From JBDTMT01 sp033764095 (GTDB lineage Bacteria > Desulfobacterota > Binatia > HRBIN30 > CADEER01), in the NCBI GenBank assembly GCA_033764095.1, contig JANRJF010000032.1, positions 1-19,043 on the forward strand: 19,043 nucleotides of DNA. Direction: 5' to 3'. Of the stretch, positions 1-7,509 are shown piece after piece. Positions within the stretch are counted from its first letter, which is position 1, and the number at the start of each line of letters is the position of its first letter. A model generated the notes under the pieces. The model saw only the letters and a program-made list of their open reading frames with translations. It did not search any database and was not told where the DNA came from. The translations under genes and the position numbers were made by a program.

Positions 1-547
1 TCGCCCGGCGCATCGGCGTCACCTGGGCGAGCGCGCCGCGCGCCGCGAGCGCCGCCTGCAGATGCGCCGCCAGCGGCCCGAGCGGCGGCGGCGCGACGAA
101 GCGGCCGTCGGGCACCGCGGCGATGCCGTCGGCGCGGCCACAGACGCCGATCGCCCGCTCGACCTCGTCGTAGTAGGGCGCCAGTTCGGTGTAGGCGATC
201 GGCCACCCGGCGCTGAAGTCGCGCTCGCTCATGCGCAGGCAGACGCGATCCCATACCCGCATGCGGCCGCCGACCGTGCGCGCGCGGATCCAGTCGAACG
301 GCGCGTCGGCGGGCGTCGTGTACGGATTGTCGAGATCGTCGACGAAGAGCCCGCGCGTGCCGTCGTCGAAGGCGTAGCACTTCGACTGGACCGGGTGGCG
401 ACCGCGGCGCGGCGCCGGCGCGTCGGCCGGCGCGGCCCCGCCCGCTTCCAGCACCAACACGCGCAGGTCGTGCGCCGCCAGCTCCCGCGCCGCCCAGCCG
501 CCTGCCGCGCCGGAGCCGACGATGATCGCGTCCCAGCCGTCCCGCAT
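1..547 (-). CDS. GMC-family FAD-dependent oxidoreductase, N-terminal part (cut by window edge)
   Basis: The 182 visible residues are the N-terminus of a glucose-methanol-choline type flavoprotein that oxidises an alcohol or sugar substrate. Seen: the Rossmann FAD-binding motif GSGAAGG at residues 11-17, the acidic end of strand 2 in LEAGG (Glu34), and the segment around RTVGGRMRVWDR (residues 90-101), which matches the conserved GGR/K..W stretch of the gluconate-dehydrogenase-like GMC subgroup. The later segment WPIAYTELAPYYDEVE is also typical. The catalytic His/Asn region lies beyond the window. I use ATG at 547; an in-frame ATG at 565 adds six residues and neither has a clear ribosome binding site. 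Substrate cannot be told. The next gene on the same strand ends at 708, so it may be upstream in the same transcript, but a hairpin lies between. Confidence 0.85.
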   Translation of the reverse strand, partial: MRDGWDAIIVGSGAAGGWAARELAAHDLRVLVLEAGGAAPADAPAPRRGRHPVQSKCYAFDDGTRGLFVDDLDNPYTTPADAPFDWIRARTVGGRMRVWDRVCLRMSERDFSAGWPIAYTELAPYYDEVERAIGVCGRADGIAAVPDGRFVAPPPLGPLAAHLQAALAARGALAQVTPMRRA

Positions 548-656
548 GCCGCGTCCGTGTACCATCCGCGGGCGCGGCGCGAGAGCCCGGCGCTCAGCCG
601 CCTCTGCGGTGCGGCGGTCGAGCACGATTGCCAACGCCGCGGCTGCCCCCATGCTG

Positions 657-683
657 GCCTTCCCCCGCTGTGCGGGGGAAGGC
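657..683. repeat. Palindromic extragenic repeat, family A copy 1 (12-bp stem, 3-nt loop)
   Basis: Arms GCCTTCCCCCGC and GCGGGGGAAGGC pair perfectly around the loop TGT. A near-identical element lies at 1985-2011, and both are preceded by a CCCCAT-like flank. It sits 24 bp downstream of the stop of the leftward substrate-binding protein gene, where it could stabilise or end the transcript. No T-run follows on the minus strand, so it is not a classical intrinsic terminator. Confidence 0.85.
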
Positions 684-707
684 ATCGGAGGCTCGATACC
701 CAGCGAC

Positions 708-1919
708 TCAGTCTGCGGCTGCGGTGTCGAGCGCAACCCAGGCGCCGTGCTCGACGCGATACACGGTGAGCACCGGATTGACCGTGTCGCCGAAGGCGTC
801 GAAGCCGATCGCGCCGGTGATGGCGCCACCGAACGGCGCCAGGAGCGCGTCGTCCGCCGCCTGCACGGTGGCGATCACCGACGCGCGCACCGCGGCGGTG
901 ACGCGGCGCCGGCCGGCGAGTGCGTCGCGCGTCGCGGCGAGCAGGATGTTGGCGGCGTCGTACGCATACGGTCCGAACGTGCTCGGCGGCTCGACGAAGC
1001 CATGCGCGGCGTAGGCAGCGAGGAAGGCGCCGCCGCGCGGATCATGCTCGATCGGCGCGCCCACCGAGCTGGCGAGGTCGCCGGCGGCGATCGCGCCGGC
1101 GGCGGCGAGGTAGCCGTCGGCCTGGACCCCGTCGCCGCCCATCAGGGCGACGGTCAGGCCGGCGTCGACGGCGGCGCGCTTGAGCAGCGCGGCGTGGTCG
1201 TACTCGCCGCCGAAGAACAGCAGGCCGGGCCGGGCGGCGGCGGCGCGCACGGCATAGGGCGCGTAGTCGGTGTCGCCGTCCGGGACGATCTCGTACGACG
1301 CGATGGGCCCGCTCGCGCCGCGATAGGCGTCGCGGAAGTCCTCGGCGAGCCCCTGGCTGACCGGCTTCGCATCGGCGACGATCGCCACCGGCGGCGCACC
1401 GAGCGCGGCGGCGGCGTAGGCGGCCAGGACGCCGCCCTGCTGCGCGTCGTGCGCCACCAGGCGGAAGTAGTTGGCGCGCGGCCGCCGCGGGTGGTCGGGG
1501 TCCGGCCCCAGGGTCAACGTCGGGTCGGTGTTGCCGGGCGACAGCATCGCGATGCCGGCCTCGGCCAGCAGTGGCGCGACGGCGGCGGCCACCCCGGAGT
1601 TGTAGGTGCCGATCACACCCACGACGCTGCGGTCGTCGAGCAGCTGGCGGCGCACGTTGCGCACGCCAATGTCCGGATCGGAGGAGTCGTCCACTGCCCT
1701 GACGACGAGGCGAACGCCGGGCAGCAGGCCGGCGGCGATCGCCTCATCGACGGCGAGCTGCACCGAATTGCGGATGCCGAGACCGAACTGCGTGAGCCCG
1801 CCGTCGAGCGGGGCGACGACGCCGACGGTGACGGTGGCCTGCCCGCTGCCGCCATCGCTGCCACAGCCCGCTGCCGCCAGCAGCATCGCAATCAGCATCC
1901 CCGCGCACTTCGCCCGCAT
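708..1919 (-). CDS. ABC-type substrate-binding lipoprotein, branched-chain amino acid (LivK-like) family
   Basis: 403 residues. A lipoprotein signal peptide is visible: basic start MRAK, hydrophobic stretch, then lipobox LAAAGC with the lipidated Cys at residue 19 and a Gly/Ser linker. The mature part begins TVTVGVVAPLDGG and continues with FGLGIRNSVQLAVDEAIAAG, the classic start of type-1 periplasmic binding proteins (Peripla_BP_6). The pattern VVGVIGTYNSGVAAAVAPLLAEAGIAMLSPGNTDPTLT is the ligand-cleft segment of this family. The start ATG at 1919 has a good ribosome binding site, GGGAGG, a few bases upstream. No permease or ATPase genes adjoin it, so it is an orphan: it may feed a distant transporter or act in sensing. 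The ligand could be amino acids, amides, urea or aromatic acids; I cannot choose. Confidence 0.9.
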   Translation of the reverse strand: MRAKCAGMLIAMLLAAAGCGSDGGSGQATVTVGVVAPLDGGLTQFGLGIRNSVQLAVDEAIAAGLLPGVRLVVRAVDDSSDPDIGVRNVRRQLLDDRSVVGVIGTYNSGVAAAVAPLLAEAGIAMLSPGNTDPTLTLGPDPDHPRRPRANYFRLVAHDAQQGGVLAAYAAAALGAPPVAIVADAKPVSQGLAEDFRDAYRGASGPIASYEIVPDGDTDYAPYAVRAAAARPGLLFFGGEYDHAALLKRAAVDAGLTVALMGGDGVQADGYLAAAGAIAAGDLASSVGAPIEHDPRGGAFLAAYAAHGFVEPPSTFGPYAYDAANILLAATRDALAGRRRVTAAVRASVIATVQAADDALLAPFGGAITGAIGFDAFGDTVNPVLTVYRVEHGAWVALDTAAAD

Positions 1920-1984
1920 CCCGCCTCCCGCGTGCTGTCAGCGGCTATCCCGCGAACCGCGTCGAGGGAAGCACCCCCATCCCG

Positions 1985-2011
1985 ACCTTCCCCCGCTGCG
2001 CGGGGGAAGGT
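1985..2011. repeat. Palindromic extragenic repeat, family A copy 2 (12-bp stem, 3-nt loop)
   Basis: Arms ACCTTCCCCCGC and GCGGGGGAAGGT pair perfectly around TGC. It differs from the copy at 657-683 only in the loop and the outermost base pair. It starts 7 bp after the stop of the leftward histidine kinase gene and lies upstream of the substrate-binding protein start. As with copy 1, it lies just past a minus-strand gene end and lacks a T-run. Confidence 0.85.
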
Positions 2012-2018
2012 GGTCATC

Positions 2019-4214
2019 TCAACGCGTCTCGCCGAGGGTGAAGAAGAATGCCGCACCGCGGTCGCGCGTGCCTTCCGCCCACACGCTGCCGCCGTGGCGC
2101 AGGACGATGCGCTTGACCGTCGCCAGGCCGATGCCGGAGCCCTCGAACTCGCTGTTGCTGTGCAGGCGCCGGAAAGCGGTGAACAACTCGCCGGCGTAGG
2201 CGTCGTCGAAGCCGGCGCCGTCGTCGCGGACGAAGAAGACGCGGCGGCCCCTGCGTTCGTCGACGCCGAACTCGATATGCGCCACCGCGCGCCGCGCCGT
2301 GTACTTCCAGGCGTTGCCGATCAGGTTCTGCAGGACGATACGCAGCAGGTCGGGATCGCCCTCGGCGACGGCGTCGGGCGCGATCACGCACTCGACCTGC
2401 CGCTGCGGCTCGGCAGCGCGCAGTTCGGCGAGCACGGCGCTGGCGAGACGCGAGAGATGGACGCGGTGGCGGCGCAATTCGGCGCTGGTGACACGCGAGA
2501 GGACGAGGAGGCCGGCGATGAGCCGCTCCATGCGCGTCGTGGCGATCATCAGCCGCTCGACGCAGCGCTGGCCTTCCACGCCGAGCGCCGGCGCGTGGTC
2601 CTCCGAGAGAATGCGGGCGAAGCCCTTCAGATGGCGCAGCGGCACCTGCAGATCGTGCGACACCGAGTAGCTGAACGTCTCCAGCTCCTGGTTGGCGGCG
2701 CGCAGCTGCTCGGTGCGCTCGTGCACCAGGTGTTCGAGATTGGCGCGGTGCTGCGCCTCGGAGCGGCGCAGCGCGTCCTCCGCCGCCACCGCGTCGGTGA
2801 TGTCGCGCAGATTGACGACGATGCCGCGCACCGACTCGTTGTCGAGCAGGTTGGTGTCGGTGCCCTCGAAGGTCCGCCAGGTGCCGTCGGCGTGGCGGAC
2901 GCGGAAGCGCAGCGGCTCGCCGGTGTCGCGATGCTCCAGGCCGGCGCGCAGCGCCTCGGCCACGGCCGCCACGTCGTCGGGATGGACCAACTCGAAGGCC
3001 GGCCGCTCGCGCCACTCCTCCGGCGCGAAGCCGAGCAACGTCCGGATCGACGGGCTGATGTACTGTATCTGCAGCTCCGGCCCGAGGATGCCGATGAGAT
3101 CGGTGGAATGCTCGGTCAGCGCCCGCCAGTGCTCCTCGCGCCGTCGCAGCGCGCGCTGCGCGGCGCGGCGCTCGGAGATGTCGACCCCGGTGGCGATGAC
3201 GTAGCGTACGGAGCCGTCGTCGGCGTGCAGGAAGGTCGTCGACCAGCCGAACCAGCGCACCTGCCCGGAGCGCGCGTGCCACGGCGCTTCGATGGCGCGT
3301 GGCCCGGTGCCGGCGAGCAGGGCGGCGAAGGCGCGTTCGCCGGCCTGGCGATCGCCCGGCCGCGGGCTCAGGTGCCAGAACTCGCGCCCGCGCACCTCGT
3401 CGAAGGTGTATTCCAGCGCCGCTTCGCAGGCGCGATTGAACTGGACGATGCGCCCGTGTGGATCGAGCACCGCGATCAGCGTCCCCGCCGTGTCGAGCAC
3501 CGCCGACACGAAGCGTTCCTGCGCCTTGAGCGCGGCTTCGACCTCGCGCTGCGCGGCGACGCTGTCCTGCAGCCGCGCGTTGGCCTGCTGCAGCGCCGCG
3601 GTGCGGTCGCGCACCCGCTGCTCCAGCGCCTCGCTGGCGGCGCGCCGCTCGGCGTCGGCGATCGCCAGCGCACGCCGCTGGCGGGCGAACTCGACGCTCA
3701 GCACGAGCGAGATGGCCAGCGCGATGCACACCGCCACCGCCGAATAGGAGAACACCAGCGCGGTCCCGCCGGTGATCAGCACGATATTGAGCAGGATGGC
3801 GAGCGCGACGATCACGATCACGCCCGCCTGCTGCGCCGGGCCCCACGGCAGCAGCGTCGCGCTGCCCCAGGCGAAGGCGACGCAGAGGATCACCGTCGTG
3901 CCGACGTCCTGCGTCAGCCAGCCGGACAGCGCGACGACGCCGCACACCGCGGCGGCAAACCCGTAGACCAGCGCCAGCTGGGCCGCGCGGTGGCGCAGCC
4001 GCCTGAACAGCGCGATGGTGCCGAAGGCCGCCGCCAGCTGCAGCCCTTTGAGCAGGCTGACCTGCGCCCAGGTCCAGCCCCCGAGCCGGACGTCGGTGAG
4101 CGCGAAGAGCAGGTTCGACACCACCACCGCCCAGGCGCCAAGCGTGGCACGGCGGGCGAACGCGGCGGCGTCCCAGCTCGCCCCGCCATCCGGCGTCGCC
4201 TCGCCAGCCCGCAT
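2019..4214 (-). CDS. Membrane-anchored PAS-PAS sensor histidine kinase
   Basis: 731 residues from ATG 4214. About five or six hydrophobic segments span residues 25-175, followed by a likely coiled coil (180-232, ALEQRVRDRTAALQQANARLQ). PAS domain 1 is at about 232-352 (LIAVLDPHGRIVQFNRACEAALEYT, ending VDISERR). PAS domain 2 is at about 362-475 (ISPSIRTLLGFAPEEW, FELVHPDD, ending LRDITD). The phosphoacceptor helix has SVSHDLQVPLRHLKGF with His520. The ATPase domain has N box NLIGNAWKYT (Asn634), DDGAGF (664-669) and GSGIGLATVKRIV (692-704). The open frame continues upstream to 4487, but that part overlaps the divergent amidase gene and the membrane region starts right after 4214, so I place the start there. 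No response regulator is adjacent, so it is an orphan kinase. The signal sensed is unknown. Confidence 0.9.
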   Translation of the reverse strand: MRAGEATPDGGASWDAAAFARRATLGAWAVVVSNLLFALTDVRLGGWTWAQVSLLKGLQLAAAFGTIALFRRLRHRAAQLALVYGFAAAVCGVVALSGWLTQDVGTTVILCVAFAWGSATLLPWGPAQQAGVIVIVALAILLNIVLITGGTALVFSYSAVAVCIALAISLVLSVEFARQRRALAIADAERRAASEALEQRVRDRTAALQQANARLQDSVAAQREVEAALKAQERFVSAVLDTAGTLIAVLDPHGRIVQFNRACEAALEYTFDEVRGREFWHLSPRPGDRQAGERAFAALLAGTGPRAIEAPWHARSGQVRWFGWSTTFLHADDGSVRYVIATGVDISERRAAQRALRRREEHWRALTEHSTDLIGILGPELQIQYISPSIRTLLGFAPEEWRERPAFELVHPDDVAAVAEALRAGLEHRDTGEPLRFRVRHADGTWRTFEGTDTNLLDNESVRGIVVNLRDITDAVAAEDALRRSEAQHRANLEHLVHERTEQLRAANQELETFSYSVSHDLQVPLRHLKGFARILSEDHAPALGVEGQRCVERLMIATTRMERLIAGLLVLSRVTSAELRRHRVHLSRLASAVLAELRAAEPQRQVECVIAPDAVAEGDPDLLRIVLQNLIGNAWKYTARRAVAHIEFGVDERRGRRVFFVRDDGAGFDDAYAGELFTAFRRLHSNSEFEGSGIGLATVKRIVLRHGGSVWAEGTRDRGAAFFFTLGETR

Positions 4215-4350
4215 CGCGCGGCATTCTATCGGCTTGTGCGTCCGGTTCCATGTTTCATTGCGGCGCCGGCCGCTCGCCCCCGCGGGCGCGAGCGCGTCGC
4301 AAGGCCGACGGGCGTTCCACGCTGCGGCGAGCTGTGTTCTAACCGCGCGC
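4215..4350. promoter_or_regulatory. Divergent intergenic region between histidine kinase and amidase
   Basis: A 136-bp non-coding gap between two divergent starts must hold promoters for both directions. It is locally less GC-rich around 4222-4260. On the minus strand a TAGAAT hexamer (about 4223-4228) resembles a -10 box but lies only about 10 bases from the kinase ATG, and no good -35 stands out. I see no palindrome. Confidence 0.3.
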
Positions 4351-5802
4351 ATGTCCGACGAGCTGCTGGATCTCGATGCCACCGCCCAGGCCGACCACGT
4401 GCGGCGCGGCGACGTCAGCCCGCGCGAGCTGACCGACGCCGCCATCGCCCGCGTCGAGCGCCTCAACCCGACGCTCAACGCCGTCATCCTGCCGGCCTTC
4501 GAGGCGGCGCGGGAACGCGCCGCCGGTGCCCTGCCGGACGGCCCCTTCCGCGGCGTGCCGTTCCTGATGAAGGATCTCGGCGGCCTGGAGGCCGGCCGGC
4601 GTTACACCGGCGGCATGCGCTGCCTGAAGGACGCGCACTGGACCGAGCCGACGAACTCGTACTTCGTCGACAAGCTGCTCACCGCCGGACTGGTCATCCT
4701 CGGCCGCACCAACACGCCGGAGCTCGGCCTGTTGCCGACCACCGAGCCGGAGGCGTGGGGCGCGACGTGCAATCCGTGGAACCCGGCGCACAGCTCCGGC
4801 GGCTCCAGCGGCGGCTCGGCGGCGGCGGTCGCCGGCGGCATGGTCGCGGCGGCGCACGCCAGCGACGGCGGCGGCTCGATCCGCATCCCGGCCAGCATGT
4901 GCGGGCTGGTCGGACTCAAGCCGACGCGCGGCCGCAACTCCTTCGGTCCGTCCACCGGCGAGCGCTGGGCCGGCTTCTCGGCGGAATTCGTCGTCACCCG
5001 CACGGTGCGCGACGCCGCCGCACTGCTCGACGTCACCAACGGCCCGATGCCCGGCGATCCGTATGCCGCCGCGCCGCCGGCGCAGCCCTACGCGGCAGCG
5101 ATCAGGACGGCGCCGCCGCGCCTGCGCATCGGTCTGATGCGCGAGGCGCCACGCGACCGCGGCATCGAGTTGCACCCCGACTGCCGCGCCGCCGCCGATC
5201 AGACGGCGCGCGCGCTGGAGGGCCTCGGCCACATCGTCGAGGAGGCGCATCCCGACGCCCTCGACGATCCGGCGGCGATCATGCAGTTCGTCGGCATCGT
5301 CGCCGCCAACATCGCGCGCGCGCTCGACGTCACCGCCGCGAAGCTCGGCCGCGAGCTGGTCCCCGGCGACGTCGAGGCGCTCACCGCCGCGGTGGCCGAG
5401 CGCGGCCGCATGATCAGCGTCACCGACTACCTGGCCCAGGTCGAGTACGTGCACGCCTACGGCCGCCGCCTGGCGAGCTGGTGGCAGGGCGGCTTCGACC
5501 TGCTGCTGACGCCCGGCACGGCACAGCCGCCGCCGCCGCTCGGCCACATGCGCGCGACGCCGGACAATCCGCTCGCCGGCTTCATGCGCGCGGCGCCCTA
5601 CGGCGCTTTCACCTCGGCGTTCAACATGTCGGGCCAACCGGGCATCTCGATCCCTGCCGCGTGGACGGCGGACGACCTGCCGATCGGCGCGCAGCTGGTG
5701 GCGGCGAGCGGACGCGAGGACCTGCTGCTGCAGGTCGCGGCACAGCTCGAAACGGCGATGCCATGGCGCGATCGGCGGCCGGCACTCTGGCCGCGCGCAT
5801 GA
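4351..5802 (+). CDS. Amidase, amidase-signature (AS) family
   Basis: 483 residues; hydrolyses an amide C-N bond in the cytoplasm. The full catalytic triad of the AS family is visible: Lys74 in FLMKDLGG, cis-Ser152 in SSGGSSGGS, and nucleophile Ser176 in DGGGSIRIPAS. The Ser-Ser spacing of 24 matches FAAH-type enzymes. The family landmarks GRTNTPELG (118-126) and CGLVGLKPTRGR (184-195) are present, and the length is normal. ATG 4351 starts right where similarity to amidases begins. The stop overlaps the ATG of the next gene (ATGA at 5799-5802), implying translational coupling to the isochorismatase-fold hydrolase. That partner suggests a pathway on ureides, biuret-like compounds or carbamoyl amides, as in AtzE/AtzF/BiuH routes. 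The exact substrate is an inference; a general aryl or aliphatic amidase is possible. Confidence 0.92.
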   Translation: MSDELLDLDATAQADHVRRGDVSPRELTDAAIARVERLNPTLNAVILPAFEAARERAAGALPDGPFRGVPFLMKDLGGLEAGRRYTGGMRCLKDAHWTEPTNSYFVDKLLTAGLVILGRTNTPELGLLPTTEPEAWGATCNPWNPAHSSGGSSGGSAAAVAGGMVAAAHASDGGGSIRIPASMCGLVGLKPTRGRNSFGPSTGERWAGFSAEFVVTRTVRDAAALLDVTNGPMPGDPYAAAPPAQPYAAAIRTAPPRLRIGLMREAPRDRGIELHPDCRAAADQTARALEGLGHIVEEAHPDALDDPAAIMQFVGIVAANIARALDVTAAKLGRELVPGDVEALTAAVAERGRMISVTDYLAQVEYVHAYGRRLASWWQGGFDLLLTPGTAQPPPPLGHMRATPDNPLAGFMRAAPYGAFTSAFNMSGQPGISIPAAWTADDLPIGAQLVAASGREDLLLQVAAQLETAMPWRDRRPALWPRA

Positions 5803-6482
5803 GCGAACGGTTCGTCGACGCCGATCCCTATCCCTGGCCGCACACCGGCGACCTGCGGCCGGCGAACACCGCGCTGCTGGTCATCGACATGCAGGCCGAT
5901 TTCTGCGCACCCGGCGGCTACGTCGCGCAGATGGGCTACGACCTCGGCCTGACGCGCGCGCCGATCGCCGTCATCCAGCGCGTCCTGGCGGGGCTGCGCG
6001 CCGGCGGCTTCCACGTCTTCCACACCCGCGAGGGCCACCGCCCCGATCTCAGCGACCTCAGCGCGCAGAAGCGCTGGCGTTCGCGCCGCGCCGGTGCCGG
6101 CATCGGCGATGCCGGCCCGCTCGGCCGTTTCCTGGTACGCGGCGAGCCCGGTTGGGAGATCATCCCCGAGCTGGCGCCGCGGCCGGACGAGCCGGTGATC
6201 GACAAACCGGGCCGCGGCGCCTTCCACGCCACCGACCTGGAGCTGCTGCTGCGCGCGCGGCGCATCGACAACCTCATCCTCGCCGGCATCACCACCGACG
6301 TCTGCGTGCACAGCACGCTGCGCGAGGCCGACGACCGCGGCTTCGAGTGCCTGGTGCTGTCCGACGGCTGCGCCGCCACCGAGCCGGAGAACCATCGCGC
6401 CGCGCTGCGCACCGTCACCACCGAGGGCGGCGTGTTCGGCGCCGTCGCCACTGCCGACGCGCTGCTCGCCGCGATCGCCTGA
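5799..6482 (+). CDS. Isochorismatase-fold cysteine hydrolase, biuret amidohydrolase-like
   Basis: 227 residues. The catalytic triad of the cysteine hydrolase family is visible: Asp30 in LLVIDMQADFC, Lys136 in VIDKPGRGAF, and Cys169 in GITTDVCVHSTLREA. The segments GGYVAQMGYDLGLTRAPI, HTREGHRPDLSD and VRGEPGWEIIPEL are what I remember from the biuret hydrolase / RutB-like subgroup rather than from nicotinamidases or true isochorismatases. It would cleave a ureide or carbamoyl amide, releasing ammonia or carbamate. It begins inside the amidase stop codon (four-base overlap), so the two enzymes are probably made in a fixed ratio and act in sequence. Substrate (biuret, ureidoacrylate, N-carbamoylsarcosine or other) cannot be fixed from sequence. 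No transport or regulator gene adjoins. Confidence 0.88.
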   Translation: MSERFVDADPYPWPHTGDLRPANTALLVIDMQADFCAPGGYVAQMGYDLGLTRAPIAVIQRVLAGLRAGGFHVFHTREGHRPDLSDLSAQKRWRSRRAGAGIGDAGPLGRFLVRGEPGWEIIPELAPRPDEPVIDKPGRGAFHATDLELLLRARRIDNLILAGITTDVCVHSTLREADDRGFECLVLSDGCAATEPENHRAALRTVTTEGGVFGAVATADALLAAIA

Positions 6483-6561
6483 CGCGGTTTGCGCTGCGCC
6501 CCGGCGGTCGTGCTACGGCTCGTTTCAATCAACTGACCCAGCGGGGGGAGCGCGGAGCGCC

Positions 6562-7404
6562 ATGGCGATTCACTACGAGAAGACCGGGCACATCGTGACC
6601 ATCACCATCGACCGGCCGGAGGCGCGCAACTCGCTCGACCTCGAGCACTTCGGCCAGATCGCCGACGGCTGGGTGCGGTTCCGCGACGACGACGACGCCT
6701 ACGTCGCCATCCTCACCGGCGTGCAGGACGTGTACTGCGTCGGCGCCGACCTGAAGAAGTTCATCACCTACGTCACCGATCACGTCGAGGATCTCGCCGC
6801 CGGCGGCTCGAAGGAGAAGGTCGCCGGCTCCGAGTACACCATGGCGCACAGCCTGGTGGCGGTGCTGCGCGACGGTGCGACGCTGCCCGACGGCTCGGAG
6901 TTCCGGCTCTACAAGCCGGTGATCGCGGCGATCAACGGTATCTGTGCCGCCGGCGGCATGGAGATGATGTGGAACACCGACCTGCGCGTGGTCGCCGATG
7001 ACACCTTCTTCCAGCTCGCCGAGCCGCGCCGCGGCCTCTTCCCCGGCGGCGGCTCGACGGTGCACAGCGCGCGGCAGCTCTCCTGGTGCAACGCCATGGA
7101 GGTGCTGCTGCTCGCCGACCGCATCACGCCGCAACGCGCGCTGCAGATGGGCCTGGTCAACGCCGTCGTGCCGCGCGACCAGGTGATGGTCAGGGCGCGC
7201 GAGTGGGCCGACACCATCTGCCTCAACGGCCCGCTGGCGGTGCGCGCCTGCAAGCAGTCGGCGAAGGAGAGCACCTTCCTCGGCCTCACCCAGGCGCTGG
7301 AGAACGAGATGAGCTACTCCGCCCAGGTGTTCATGAGCGAGGACGCCAAAGAAGGCATCAAGGCGTTCAAAGAGAAACGCACCCCGACCTGGACGGGGCG
7401 CTGA
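6562..7404 (+). CDS. Enoyl-CoA hydratase/isomerase (crotonase) family protein
   Basis: 280 residues. Crotonase features: start IVTITIDRPEARNSLD, oxyanion-hole segment VYCVGADLKKF (57-67), INGICAAGGMEMMWNTDLRVV with Glu134, and FFQLAEPRRGLFPGGGS with Glu154. Both Glu residues align with the two catalytic acids of enoyl-CoA hydratase, so hydratase activity is possible. It is about 20 residues longer than typical because of an insertion around residues 68-115 before the YKPVIAAING strand. The substrate is probably an acyl-CoA of fatty acid, terpenoid or aromatic degradation. A purine-rich stretch (GGGGGGAG, GGAG) precedes ATG 6562. It follows the hydrolase pair after a 79-bp gap and has no cofactor or thiolase genes nearby. 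Confidence 0.88.
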   Translation: MAIHYEKTGHIVTITIDRPEARNSLDLEHFGQIADGWVRFRDDDDAYVAILTGVQDVYCVGADLKKFITYVTDHVEDLAAGGSKEKVAGSEYTMAHSLVAVLRDGATLPDGSEFRLYKPVIAAINGICAAGGMEMMWNTDLRVVADDTFFQLAEPRRGLFPGGGSTVHSARQLSWCNAMEVLLLADRITPQRALQMGLVNAVVPRDQVMVRAREWADTICLNGPLAVRACKQSAKESTFLGLTQALENEMSYSAQVFMSEDAKEGIKAFKEKRTPTWTGR

Positions 7405-7509
7405 GGCGCTCCCTTCCCGAGCCGCTCCCCCGCGTCGCAGAAGGTCCCCAGGGTTCCTGACCTGACACGCTTCGATCCGAGCGCTCCATACGACGTCGCC
7501 ATCGACGAC

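Noticed and set aside
657..683. Hairpin considered as intrinsic terminator
   Set aside because: No T-run follows on either strand, and the same sequence recurs at 1985-2011, so it is better called a repeat.
4215..4487. N-terminal extension of the histidine kinase to 4487
   Set aside because: It overlaps the divergent amidase gene, has no domain, and the membrane region starts right after ATG 4214.
522..6482. A 1986-codon plus-strand open frame running antisense through several genes
   Set aside because: Only its last part (from 5799) is a real gene. The rest is Arg/Ala/Gly-rich low-information protein antisense to well-supported genes, as expected when stop codons are rare at this GC content.
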